A DNA stretch of 64,000 bases from Micromonospora narathiwatensis. Lineage in GTDB: Bacteria; Actinomycetota; Actinomycetes; Mycobacteriales; Micromonosporaceae. Both the position numbers and the translations under genes were made by a program. The stretch lies in NCBI RefSeq assembly GCF_900089605.1, contig NZ_LT594324.1, positions 62,001 through 126,000 on the forward strand. Reading direction: 5' to 3'. The notes under the pieces were generated by a model. That model was not told where the DNA came from and did not search any database. It saw nothing but the letters and a program-made list of their open reading frames with translations. Below, piece by piece: positions 27,043 to 37,837 of this stretch. Position 1 is the first letter of the stretch. Each line of letters opens with the position of its first letter.

Positions 27043-27573
27043 TCAGGGGGTGAGGTGGGGCAGCCGGCGGAGCTGACGCCAGAGCGCGGGGTCGCAGGTG
27101 CCGGCCCGATCCGCGAAGGCGGTGGCGGGGACCGGGATGGGCTCGCTGATGTCGAGGAAGCTGTCGTGGTCGGCGTCCGGGTCCCAGCTCCGGGTCGGAA
27201 TGGGGACGTGATCGTCCCGGTCCGACTTGTCCTGGCTGGTGATCTTCAGCACCTCGCCGCCCAGGCCGTCGACCCGCAGCACCAGGCAGGGGCGCACCTT
27301 CGAGCCGGTCCCGTCGGCGTACGGCACGTCGGCCCACCAGATCTCGCCGGGGCGCGGCGCCTCCGCTCCCCGGTCGGCGTCCCGTGGCCGGGGTGCCGCG
27401 CCGGTCCGCCCCCGCGCCGGCCTGCCGGGGCGACCGCCGGCCGCCCCCGTCCGGCTCGGCCGGGCGCCGCCACGCCCCGGCCGGGCCGCGCGGCGAGCGC
27501 GCCACTCGCTCCACAGCCAGCCGGCCGCCACGGCGGCCACGATCAGCGCCGCCCAGAGCACCCAGTCGGGCAT
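27043..27573 (-). CDS. Membrane-tethered PemK/MazF-like protein
   Basis: 176 aa. An N-terminal transmembrane helix (VLWAALIVAAVAAGWLW) and a 45-residue Arg/Pro/Gly linker precede a MazF/PemK-like domain: PRPGEIWWADVPYADG, SKVRPCLVLRV and the SH3-like core VLKITSQDKSDRDDHVPIP. MazF toxins are mRNA endonucleases, but most are soluble and paired with an antitoxin; none is adjacent here. Membrane-anchored versions appear common in actinobacteria and may have a housekeeping role. GGGG lies about 5 bases before the chosen ATG. Confidence 0.75.
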   Translation of the reverse strand: MPDWVLWAALIVAAVAAGWLWSEWRARRAARPGRGGARPSRTGAAGGRPGRPARGRTGAAPRPRDADRGAEAPRPGEIWWADVPYADGTGSKVRPCLVLRVDGLGGEVLKITSQDKSDRDDHVPIPTRSWDPDADHDSFLDISEPIPVPATAFADRAGTCDPALWRQLRRLPHLTP

Positions 27574-27754
27574 TCCTACCCCTGCCTCTCGTCCCGTGCG
27601 GTCCACCGCCGTCCGGCGATCGTCGCACGGCCCCGGCCGCCGCGCCGGACGGCGCGTCGGTAGGCCGCCGACGCCGGGCCGGCGGGTGCCGGTGCCCAGG
27701 TCAGGGCGGGTGGCGGGACGATTGTCAGCCCCGCCCGCTACCGTGCGGGAGTAA

Positions 27755-29932
<2,178 letters not shown>

Positions 29933-30095
29933 AGCGGGCACAAAGTGAATCTTGGCCGGGCCGCGCCGCGTATACCAACTTAATTACGACTACGACCGAT
30001 TCGTGACTGTCGTGTCGGGGAATCCGGCACCGAGGGCGTTTCATTGGCGTACGGCGTGCGGTGGGCGCACGCCAGGGCCGTGCCCGGGAGGTGCG

Positions 30096-32606
30096 ATGGA
30101 GACCGGCGACCCGCGAAACTCCGTTCCGCCCGGGCGGGGTGCGCCGTTCTTCGCTTTCGTCGTGGCGGTCGGTGTCCTGGCCGTACTCGTCTCGGCCGGC
30201 CCGCTGGGCCAGCTGCCCGCCCGGCTGTCCGGCATGCCGGCCGCGTTCTGGACCATGGCCGCGCTCGCCGTCGCCTGTGACGCCCGACCGTTCGTGCCAC
30301 CCGGGCGCCGCACCTCGGCGGTCTTCCCGTCGACCTGCTTCACCTTCGCCATCCTGCTCGGCTGGGGGCTCGGCCCGGCGGTCGCCGTGCAGGCCGTGGC
30401 GGTGGCCGTCGCCGGCTGGCGGTTGGGACACGCCCCGTGGCGGACCGCCTTCAACGCCGCCCAGTACGCCTGTGCGCTCGCCGCCGCGTACGCGGTCACC
30501 CGGCTCGGCCCCGGCGAGCTGTTCGACGACGGGCGGCTGCACTGGACGGACGTGGCGGCGGTGGGCGGCGCCACGGCCGCCTGGTTCGTGGTCAACTACG
30601 GCCTGGTCAGCTCCGCGATCCGGCTGCGCTTCGGTGACCGCTGGTGGCCCAGTGTCCGGCTCGGCCTGGGGTACGAGCTGCTCTCCACCGGCTCGCTGCT
30701 GCTGCTCGCCCCGGTGCTGGTCGCCGCCGCTCGGGCCAGCGCCGCGCTGATCCCGCTGGTGCTGGTGCCGCTGTTCGCCGTCTACCGGATGGCCCGGCTC
30801 TCCACCGAGCGCGAGCAGTTGGCCGCCCTCGACCCGCTCACCGGGCTGCCCAACCGCAAGGCGCTGCTGGCCGAGGTGGCCGAGCAGGTGCACCTGCACG
30901 CCGAGCGGGCCGCCCGGGGCGAGCCGGACGCCCACCTGGCCCTGCTGCTGCTCGACCTGGACCGGTTCAAGCACGTCAACGACGCCCTCGGGCACGCGGT
31001 GGGGGACCGGCTGCTGGTCGAGGTGGGCGCCCGGCTGACCGGCGTGGTGCGCGAGGGCGACCTGGTGGCCCGCCTCGGCGGTGACGAGTTCGCCATCGTC
31101 GTACCCCGACTCACCGGCACCGACCAGGCCCGCGAGCTGGCCGACCGGGTGGTCGCCGCGCTGGCCGAGCCGGTCCCGCTGGACGGGCTGCCGCTGGACG
31201 TGGGCGGCTCGATCGGCATCGCGATCTTCCCCGAGCACGGCGAGGACTTCGCCACCCTGATGCGCCACGCCGACGTGGCCATGTACGACGCCAAGCAGCG
31301 CAACGACACCGTCGCCGTGTACGCGGCCGAGTCCGATCACAACTCGGCGGAACGGCTCAGCCTCCTCGCCGACCTGCGTCGGGTCCTGGAGACCACGCCC
31401 GCCGTCGGTGCCGAGGAGCCGCCCGGCGTACGCGGGGGCGACGGCGCCACCCTCGCTCCCGCACCCGGCCTGACCGGCCCGGACCGCGCCGGCCGGGGCG
31501 ACGGCGTACCCCGCAACGGTGGCCGGGCCGGCGGCGCCGGACGGCCGGGGGACGGACCGGGGCGGTGGCGGCTGCGGCGGCGCGAACGGGCCGAGGTGCG
31601 GCCCGACGACGAGCTGATCAACCGGATCGTCACCAACGCCGATCCGATCCGTCGCCGGGCGGTCCGGACGGTCACGGCCGACGGGCCGGCGGGTGCCGGC
31701 CACGGGGGCCGGCTGCCGGCGACGTTCGGCGGCCGACCGGAGGCGGCGTCCGGCGGCGCCGGGATCCGGGCGACCGGCGGTGCGGACGACCCGGCCGCGG
31801 ATCCGGGCGAGATCACCATGTACTACCAACCGCAGATCGAGATCGCCACCGGTGAGGTGGTCGGGGTCGAGGCGCTGCTGCGCTGGCGGCACCCGCGTCG
31901 GGGCATGGTCGACCCGGGGGAGCTGATCCAGGTCGCCGAGCAGAGCGCGGTGATGCGGCTGCTCACCCGGCGGGTGGTGGACGACGTGGTGGAGCAGCTC
32001 GCGAAGTGGTCGGCGGCCGGCATCACGCTGCGCGCCGCGCTCAACGTCAGCGTCCGGGACCTGCACACCGGCGAGATCGCCGACCAGATCGCCGACCGGC
32101 TCGCCGGCTACGGCGTACGCCCGGACCGGCTCCAGGTGGAGATCACCGAGGGCGCCCTGATGGCCGACCCCCGTCGGGTGCTGGCCAGCATCTCCCAGCT
32201 GCACCGGATCGGCGTCGGCATCGCGCTGGACGACTTCGGCACCGGGTACTCGTCGTTGCAGCACCTGCGCCGGCTGCCGCTGTCCGAGGTGAAGGTGGAC
32301 CGGTCTTTCGTCCTCGGCATGGTCGACGACCCGGACGACGCGGCGATCGTCCGGTCGATGATCGAGCTGGCCGGGGCGCTCGGGCTGCGGGTGGTGGCCG
32401 AGGGGGTGGAGGACGAGCGCACCTGGCGGCTGCTGCACGCCGCCGGCTGCGACGTGGCCCAGGGCTGGTTCCACGCCCGGCCGATGCCGGCCGGGGAGCT
32501 GGCCGCCTGGCTGGCCCGGTACCGCCCGGTCCGCCCGGTGGTGACCGCGGACACCGACGGGCCGCACCGCCGTCCGGGAGCGCGCGGCGACGACGACCAC
32601 GGATAG
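30096..32606 (+). CDS. GGDEF-EAL cyclic-di-GMP protein 1
   Basis: 836 aa. About six N-terminal membrane spans (residues 17 to 215), then a GGDEF domain with the intact active site [11 protein letters not shown], a low-complexity linker of about 130 residues rich in Gly, Ala and Arg, and an EAL domain ([31 protein letters not shown]) with the metal-site residues present. It could both make and degrade c-di-GMP. ATG 30096 is chosen for GGGAGG four bases before it. The 163-base gap before it holds an AT-rich patch (29975-30010) and no gene. Confidence 0.92.
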   Translation: METGDPRNSVPPGRGAPFFAFVVAVGVLAVLVSAGPLGQLPARLSGMPAAFWTMAALAVACDARPFVPPGRRTSAVFPSTCFTFAILLGWGLGPAVAVQAVAVAVAGWRLGHAPWRTAFNAAQYACALAAAYAVTRLGPGELFDDGRLHWTDVAAVGGATAAWFVVNYGLVSSAIRLRFGDRWWPSVRLGLGYELLSTGSLLLLAPVLVAAARASAALIPLVLVPLFAVYRMARLSTEREQLAALDPLTGLPNRKALLAEVAEQVHLHAERAARGEPDAHLALLLLDLDRFKHVNDALGHAVGDRLLVEVGARLTGVVREGDLVARLGGDEFAIVVPRLTGTDQARELADRVVAALAEPVPLDGLPLDVGGSIGIAIFPEHGEDFATLMRHADVAMYDAKQRNDTVAVYAAESDHNSAERLSLLADLRRVLETTPAVGAEEPPGVRGGDGATLAPAPGLTGPDRAGRGDGVPRNGGRAGGAGRPGDGPGRWRLRRRERAEVRPDDELINRIVTNADPIRRRAVRTVTADGPAGAGHGGRLPATFGGRPEAASGGAGIRATGGADDPAADPGEITMYYQPQIEIATGEVVGVEALLRWRHPRRGMVDPGELIQVAEQSAVMRLLTRRVVDDVVEQLAKWSAAGITLRAALNVSVRDLHTGEIADQIADRLAGYGVRPDRLQVEITEGALMADPRRVLASISQLHRIGVGIALDDFGTGYSSLQHLRRLPLSEVKVDRSFVLGMVDDPDDAAIVRSMIELAGALGLRVVAEGVEDERTWRLLHAAGCDVAQGWFHARPMPAGELAAWLARYRPVRPVVTADTDGPHRRPGARGDDDHG

Positions 32607-32777
32607 CGTGCGGGTGCGGGCAAGGTTCCGCGCCGGGCGCGGCGCGGCTGCCGGGTGGTGGGCGGCCGGGGAGCCGGAGGGACCGTCGGACGCCCCGACA
32701 CATAGACTCGGCACGGTCACCACCTGCGCGGCACGCGGGCAGGTCGGCACGCAGCACACAGCCAGGAAGGGGTCGTC

Positions 32778-33083
32778 ATGGCCGCCATCTCCCGCGAGGA
32801 GGTCGCGCACCTGGCGCGACTGTCGCGGCTCGCCGTCACCGAGGAGGAGCTGGACACCTTCGCCGGCCAGCTCGACGTGATCCTCCAGTCGGTCGCCCAG
32901 GTCGGCGAGGTCGCCGCGGCGGACATCCCGCCGACCTCCCACTCGGTGCCGCTGACCAACGTCCTGCGCGAGGACGTGGTGGTGCCCGGGCTGACCCCGC
33001 AGGAGGCGCTGTCGGGTGCGCCCGACGCCGAGGAGCAGCGGTTCCGCGTCCCGCGGATCCTGGACGAGGATGTGGCTTCATGA
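32778..33083 (+). CDS. gatC: Asp-tRNA(Asn)/Glu-tRNA(Gln) amidotransferase subunit C
   Basis: 101 aa. [22 protein letters not shown] and the [20 protein letters not shown] segment are typical of GatC, which clamps GatA to GatB. AGGAAGG lies about 8 bases before the ATG. Its stop overlaps the gatA start (ATGA). Confidence 0.96.
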   Translation: MAAISREEVAHLARLSRLAVTEEELDTFAGQLDVILQSVAQVGEVAAADIPPTSHSVPLTNVLREDVVVPGLTPQEALSGAPDAEEQRFRVPRILDEDVAS

Positions 33084-34561
33084 CCGACCGTGACTTGACC
33101 AGACTCACCGCCAGCGAGATCGCGGGGCTGGTGGCCAGCGGGGAGACCTCCGCGGTCGAGGTGACCCAGGCCCACCTGGACCGGATCGCCGCCGTCGACG
33201 ATCGCGTGCACGCCTTCCTGCACGTCGACACCGAGGGCGCGCTGGCCGCCGCCCGTACGGTGGACGAGCGCCGGGCCGCCGGCGCGGAACTGGGCCCCCT
33301 GGCCGGCGTGCCGGTGGCCGTGAAGGACGTGCTCACCACCAAGGGCGTGCCGACCACGGTCGGCTCGAAGATCCTGGAGGGCTGGCGCCCGCCGTACGAC
33401 GCGACGATCGTGCAGCGGCTGCGTGACGCGGGCACGGTGATGCTCGGCAAGACCAACATGGACGAGTTCGCCATGGGCTCCTCCACGGAATACTCCGCGT
33501 ACGGCCCGACGCGTAACCCGTGGGACCTCGACCGCATCCCGGGCGGCTCCGGTGGCGGCAGCGCCGCGGCCCTGGCCGCGTACGAGGCGCCGCTGTCGAT
33601 CGGCTCGGACACCGGCGGCTCGATCCGCCAGCCGGGCGCGGTCACCGGCACGGTCGGCGCGAAGCCCACCTACGGCGGCACCTCCCGGTACGGCCTGGTC
33701 GCGTTCTCGTCGTCGCTGGACACTCCCGGCCCGTGCGCCCGTACGGTGCTGGACGCCGCGCTGCTGCACCAGGTGATCGGCGGCCACGACCCGCGCGACT
33801 CGACCTCGATCCCGGCCGCGGTGCCGGACGTGGTCGGCGCGGCGAGGCTCGGCGCGACCGGCGACCTGACCGGCGTGAAGCTCGGCGTGGTGACCGAGTT
33901 CACCGGCGAGGGCGCCGAGCCGGGCGTGATGGCCGCGTTCCGCGAGTCGGTCGAGCGGCTGGCCAAGCTGGGCGCCGAGATCGTCGAGGTCTCCTGCCCG
34001 CACTTCAAGTACGCGCTGCCGGCCTACTACCTGATCGCGCCGAGCGAGTGCTCCTCCAACCTGGCCCGGTTCGACGGCGTCCGGTTCGGCCTGCGGGTCG
34101 GCGACGACGGCAACCGGTCGCTGGAGGAGGTCATGTCGCTGACCCGCGAGGCCGGCTTCGGCCCCGAGGTCAAGCGGCGCATCATGGTCGGCACGTACGC
34201 GCTCTCCTCGGGCTACTACGACGCCTACTACGGGCAGGCGCAGAAGGTGCGGACCCTGATCACCCGGGACTTCACCGCCGCGTTCGAGCGGGTGGACGCG
34301 CTGATCTCGCCGACCACCCCGTTCGTGGCGTTCCCGATCGGGGCGCGCACCTCCGACCCGTACCAGATGTACCTGGCCGACCTGTTCACCATTCCGACCA
34401 ACCTGTACGGCGGGCCGGCCATCTCCGTCCCGTGCGGCGTCTCCGACGGGCTCCCGGTCGGTTTCCAGATCATGGCTCCGACCATGGCCGACGACCGGAT
34501 GTACCGGGTCGCCGCCGCCCTGGAGTCCGCGGTCGGCACCCTCACCCCGCCGGCACTGTGA
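33080..34561 (+). CDS. gatA: Amidotransferase subunit A
   Basis: 493 aa, amidase-signature enzyme that releases ammonia from glutamine. The Ser-cis-Ser-Lys triad is visible: Lys in [11 protein letters not shown], Ser in [11 protein letters not shown] and Ser in [11 protein letters not shown]. With GatB and GatC it converts Glu-tRNA(Gln) to Gln-tRNA(Gln). The gene ends with a 15-bp stem terminator, so gatB is expressed separately from a promoter beyond the inserted LPXTG gene. Confidence 0.97.
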   Translation: MTDRDLTRLTASEIAGLVASGETSAVEVTQAHLDRIAAVDDRVHAFLHVDTEGALAAARTVDERRAAGAELGPLAGVPVAVKDVLTTKGVPTTVGSKILEGWRPPYDATIVQRLRDAGTVMLGKTNMDEFAMGSSTEYSAYGPTRNPWDLDRIPGGSGGGSAAALAAYEAPLSIGSDTGGSIRQPGAVTGTVGAKPTYGGTSRYGLVAFSSSLDTPGPCARTVLDAALLHQVIGGHDPRDSTSIPAAVPDVVGAARLGATGDLTGVKLGVVTEFTGEGAEPGVMAAFRESVERLAKLGAEIVEVSCPHFKYALPAYYLIAPSECSSNLARFDGVRFGLRVGDDGNRSLEEVMSLTREAGFGPEVKRRIMVGTYALSSGYYDAYYGQAQKVRTLITRDFTAAFERVDALISPTTPFVAFPIGARTSDPYQMYLADLFTIPTNLYGGPAISVPCGVSDGLPVGFQIMAPTMADDRMYRVAAALESAVGTLTPPAL

Positions 34562-34564
34562 CCC

Positions 34565-34596
34565 TTCGCGGGGCGGCCGACCGGCCGCCCCGCGAA
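34565..34596 (+). terminator. Terminator after gatA
   Basis: A perfect 15-bp stem (TTCGCGGGGCGGCCG and complement) starting three bases past the gatA stop. It separates gatCA from the LPXTG gene. Confidence 0.8.
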
Positions 34597-34713
34597 TCGG
34601 CGACACGTGCACACCGTTCGGTCCATTACGCGTTGCCAGCGCTCCTGATTGGATAAAGTCTCTTTCCACTGGCGAACGCGAATGGCTTGCCTCGATAAAT
34701 TCCTGGACGGGCG

Positions 34714-36075
34714 ATGAAGACGCTACGGCCGATCATGATTCTGTCGGCGCTCATGGTGCTCATTTTCGGCACGGCGCAGCCGGCGGCCGCCGCGACGATC
34801 ACCATCACCTCGGGTGATCCCACCTCCCCGGTGACCGCGTACGAGCCGTATCCGACGCACACGTTCACGGCGTCGGGTGGCACGGAGCCGTACACCGCCT
34901 CGCTGCGGTCGGGCTCGTTGCCGGTGGGCATGGCGCTGTCGTCGATCTCGCGCAACCTCTCGGGTACGCCGACCACTCCGGGCACCTACACCTTCGGCGT
35001 GCGGATCACCGACAAGGACGGGTCCTACGCCGACCAGGACGTGACCGTCGAGGTGGTCGCGCCGACGATCACCATCACCTCGGGTGATCCCACCTCCCCG
35101 GTGACCGCGTACGAGCCGTATCCGACGCACACGTTCACGGCGTCGGGTGGCACGGAGCCGTACACCGCCTCGCTGCGGTCGGGCTCGTTGCCGGTGGGCA
35201 TGGCGCTGTCGTCGCTCTCGCGCAACCTCTCGGGTACGCCGACCACTCCGGGCACCTACACCTTCGGCGTGCGGATCACCGACGCGAACGGCTTCTACGC
35301 CGAGCAGGAGGTGACCGTCGAGGTGGTGGCACCCACGATCACCATCACCTCGGGCGCCCCCACCTCGCCCTGGTTCACCGGGCAGCCGTACCCGACGCAC
35401 ACGTTCACGGCCTCCGGTGGCACCGGGCCGCACACGCTGTCGCTGCGGTCGGGTTCGTTGCCGGTGGGGATGGCGTTGTCGTCGATCTCGGGGAAGCTCT
35501 CGGGTACGCCGACCAGCACGGGCACCTACACCTTCGGCATCCGGATGACCGACGCGAACGGCTTCTACGCCGAGCAGAACGTCACGGTCGTCATCGCCGA
35601 CCCGGCCACCACCATCACGTCGGGCGACCCGCCGCTGGGCACGGTCGGCGAGGCGTACTCGTTCCGGTTCACCGCCGCCGGTGACTCCGACATCAGGTTC
35701 AGCCTGGCCGCCGGTGACCTGCCCGACGGGCTCACCCTCGCCCCCGACGGCGTGCTCGGCGGCACTCCCGAGGCCGTTGGCAGCTTCCGCTTCACGGTCA
35801 AGGCGACCGGCACGGCGACGAGTGACACGGCCGAGGTGACCGTCACCATCGCCGCGGCGCCCTCGCCGACGCCGTCGCCGACCTCGACGCCGACCTCGCC
35901 GGCGCCGGGCACGCCGGATCCGGCCTCGCCGACGACCACACCCGGCAGCGGCCTTCCGGTCACCGGATCGAGCACGGCCACCATGCTGCTGCTGGGCGTC
36001 GCGGCGATCGCCGTCGGTGGGATGATCCTCGTTGTGCTCCGCGTCCGCCGCCAGCGCTTCACGGCGGGTGGGTGA
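34714..36075 (+). CDS. Sortase-anchored Ig-like repeat surface protein
   Basis: 453 aa. A signal peptide (residues 1-27: MKTLRPIMILSALMVLIFG, cleavage after AAA) leads to three 90-residue putative Ig domains plus a fourth divergent one, each with the TSGDPTSP... LSGTPTTPGTYTFGVRITD pattern of He_PIG/Ig-like cell-surface repeats. A Pro/Ser/Thr linker follows, then LPVTG, a hydrophobic span and RVRRQRF, a canonical sortase sorting signal. It is presumably wall-anchored and adhesive. AT-rich upstream DNA (34600-34713) probably holds its own promoter. No sortase gene is in the window. Confidence 0.9.
   Translation: MKTLRPIMILSALMVLIFGTAQPAAAATITITSGDPTSPVTAYEPYPTHTFTASGGTEPYTASLRSGSLPVGMALSSISRNLSGTPTTPGTYTFGVRITDKDGSYADQDVTVEVVAPTITITSGDPTSPVTAYEPYPTHTFTASGGTEPYTASLRSGSLPVGMALSSLSRNLSGTPTTPGTYTFGVRITDANGFYAEQEVTVEVVAPTITITSGAPTSPWFTGQPYPTHTFTASGGTGPHTLSLRSGSLPVGMALSSISGKLSGTPTSTGTYTFGIRMTDANGFYAEQNVTVVIADPATTITSGDPPLGTVGEAYSFRFTAAGDSDIRFSLAAGDLPDGLTLAPDGVLGGTPEAVGSFRFTVKATGTATSDTAEVTVTIAAAPSPTPSPTSTPTSPAPGTPDPASPTTTPGSGLPVTGSSTATMLLLGVAAIAVGGMILVVLRVRRQRFTAGG
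34795..35604 (+). repeat. 270-bp tandem repeat, three copies
   Basis: Copies begin at 34795, 35065 and 35335, exactly 270 bases apart. Copies 1 and 2 are nearly identical over their whole length, which implies recent duplication or gene conversion; copy 3 is clearly more diverged. Each encodes one 90-residue Ig-like domain. Confidence 0.9.
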
Positions 36076-36172
36076 CGCCCGACCGAGGCGGGACAGGCCG
36101 AGCGGTTAGGCTTGCGTCTGTTGTTTCCGGATGCCGCCGTGCGCCGGCTGCCGCCCGAAAGCTGGAGTTCTC

Positions 36173-37672
36173 ATGACCACGACGCTGCCCGCGTACGACG
36201 AGGTCGTCGCGCGGTACGAACCGGTGATCGGCCTGGAGACCCACGTCGAGCTGGGCACGAACACCAAGATGTTCTGCGGCTGCCCGACGGATTTCGGCGG
36301 CGAGCCGAACACCCGGGTCTGCCCGGTCTGCCTGGGCCTGCCCGGCTCGCTGCCGGTGGCCAACAAGGCCGCGATCGAGGCGACGATCCGGATCGGCCTG
36401 GCGCTGCACTGCTCCATCGCCGAGTGGTGCCGGTTCGCCCGGAAGAACTACTTCTACCCGGACATGCCGAAGAACTTCCAGATCAGCCAGTACGACGAGC
36501 CGCTCTGCGTCGACGGCTACCTGGACGTCGAGGTCAACGGCGAGACGGTGCGGATCGGCATCGAGCGGGTGCACCTGGAGGAGGACACCGGTAAGACGCT
36601 GCACGTCGGCGGCGCCACCGGCCGGATCCACGGCGCGACCGAGTCGCTGGTCGACTACAACCGTGCCGGCATTCCCCTCGTCGAGATCGTCACCAAGCCG
36701 ATCCCCGGCACCGGCGCGCTCGCGCCGGAGGTGGCCCGGGCGTACGTCACTGAGCTGCGCGACGTGCTCCGCTCGCTGGGCGTCTCCGACGTCCGGATGG
36801 AGGAGGGCTCGCTGCGCTGCGACGTCAACACGTCGCTGAACCGGCCGGGCGACGAGTGGGGCACCCGTACCGAGACCAAGAACGTCAACTCGCTCCGCTC
36901 GGTCGAGCGGGCGGTCCGGTCGGAGATGCTGCGCCAGGCGTCCGTGCTCGACGCCGGCGGGAAGATCACCCAGGAGACCCGGCACTTCCACGAGGACACC
37001 GGGGACACCACGCCCGGCCGGTCCAAGGAGACCGCCACCGACTACCGGTACTTCCCGGAGCCGGATCTGGTTCCGCTCGCGCCGGACCCGGCCTGGGTGG
37101 TCGAGCTGAAGGCCGCCCTGCCGGAGCTGCCGCGCCTGCGCCGCAAGCGGATCCAGCAGGATTGGGGCCTGTCCGACCTGGACATGCAGTCGGTGGTCAA
37201 CGCCGGCGCGGTCGAGCTGATCGAGGCCACCGTGGCCGCCGGGGCCACCCCGGCCGCCGCCCGTAAGTGGTGGCTGGGCGAGCTGTCCCGGCGGGCCAAC
37301 GAGGCCGGCGTGGAGCTGGCCGACGTCGGGGCCACCCCGGGGCAGGTCGCCGAGCTGCAAGGCCTGGTCGACGCGGGCAAGCTCAACGACAAGCTGGCCC
37401 GTACCGTCCTGGAGGGCGTGGTGGCCGGCGAGGGCTCGCCGACCGAGATCATGACCAACCGCAATCTGGAGGTCGTTTCCGACACCGGCGCGCTCACCGC
37501 CGCCGTGGACGAGGCGATCGCCGCCAACCCGGCCGTCGCCGACAAGATCCGTAGCGGCAAGGTCGCCGCGGCCGGCGCGCTGGTCGGCGCGGTCATGAAG
37601 ACCACCCGCGGCCAGGCGGACGCCAAGACCGTCCGCGAGCTGATCCTGGAGCGCCTCGGCGTCCAGGCGTAG
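36173..37672 (+). CDS. gatB: Amidotransferase subunit B
   Basis: 499 aa. GatB signature [21 protein letters not shown], cysteine/zinc motif CGCP...[23 protein letters not shown] and the YqeY-like C-terminal domain ([20 protein letters not shown]). It binds tRNA and amidates the glutamyl group with ammonia passed from GatA. GGAG lies 5 bases before the ATG. In M. tuberculosis pfkA lies between gatA and gatB; here the LPXTG gene occupies that place. Confidence 0.97.
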   Translation: MTTTLPAYDEVVARYEPVIGLETHVELGTNTKMFCGCPTDFGGEPNTRVCPVCLGLPGSLPVANKAAIEATIRIGLALHCSIAEWCRFARKNYFYPDMPKNFQISQYDEPLCVDGYLDVEVNGETVRIGIERVHLEEDTGKTLHVGGATGRIHGATESLVDYNRAGIPLVEIVTKPIPGTGALAPEVARAYVTELRDVLRSLGVSDVRMEEGSLRCDVNTSLNRPGDEWGTRTETKNVNSLRSVERAVRSEMLRQASVLDAGGKITQETRHFHEDTGDTTPGRSKETATDYRYFPEPDLVPLAPDPAWVVELKAALPELPRLRRKRIQQDWGLSDLDMQSVVNAGAVELIEATVAAGATPAAARKWWLGELSRRANEAGVELADVGATPGQVAELQGLVDAGKLNDKLARTVLEGVVAGEGSPTEIMTNRNLEVVSDTGALTAAVDEAIAANPAVADKIRSGKVAAAGALVGAVMKTTRGQADAKTVRELILERLGVQA

Positions 37673-37676
37673 AGAA

Positions 37677-37710
37677 GGCCCCTGTTGACGCCTGGCGTGT
37701 GACAGGGGCC
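37677..37710 (+). terminator. First hairpin after gatB
   Basis: GGCCCCTGT pairs with ACAGGGGCC around a 16-base loop that contains a second short dyad (ACGCC-T-GGCGT). It starts 4 bases past the stop of gatB. Confidence 0.65.
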
Positions 37711-37727
37711 CTCCTGACAGCATCCGC

Positions 37728-37761
37728 GAAGGCCGCCGCCGTGATCCGGCCGGCGGCCTTC
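37728..37761 (+). terminator. Second hairpin after gatB
   Basis: A perfect 11-bp stem GAAGGCCGCCG/CGGCGGCCTTC with a 12-base loop, directly after the first hairpin; together they form a tandem terminator before the E1-like gene. Confidence 0.65.
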
Positions 37762-37837
37762 GGAGCCTTACGAGTGCGCGCGTGATCCGCGCCACCCCTC
37801 GCGAGGGCGTCAACGGCGACGCCCGGATGGAGCCACC

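Noticed and set aside
27043..27573. Classical toxin-antitoxin module
   Set aside because: No antitoxin-like gene is adjacent on either side and the protein has a membrane anchor.
34795..35604. Repeat array considered as CRISPR or mobile repeats
   Set aside because: 270-bp units are in frame and encode Ig-like domains; no short palindromic repeats or spacers.
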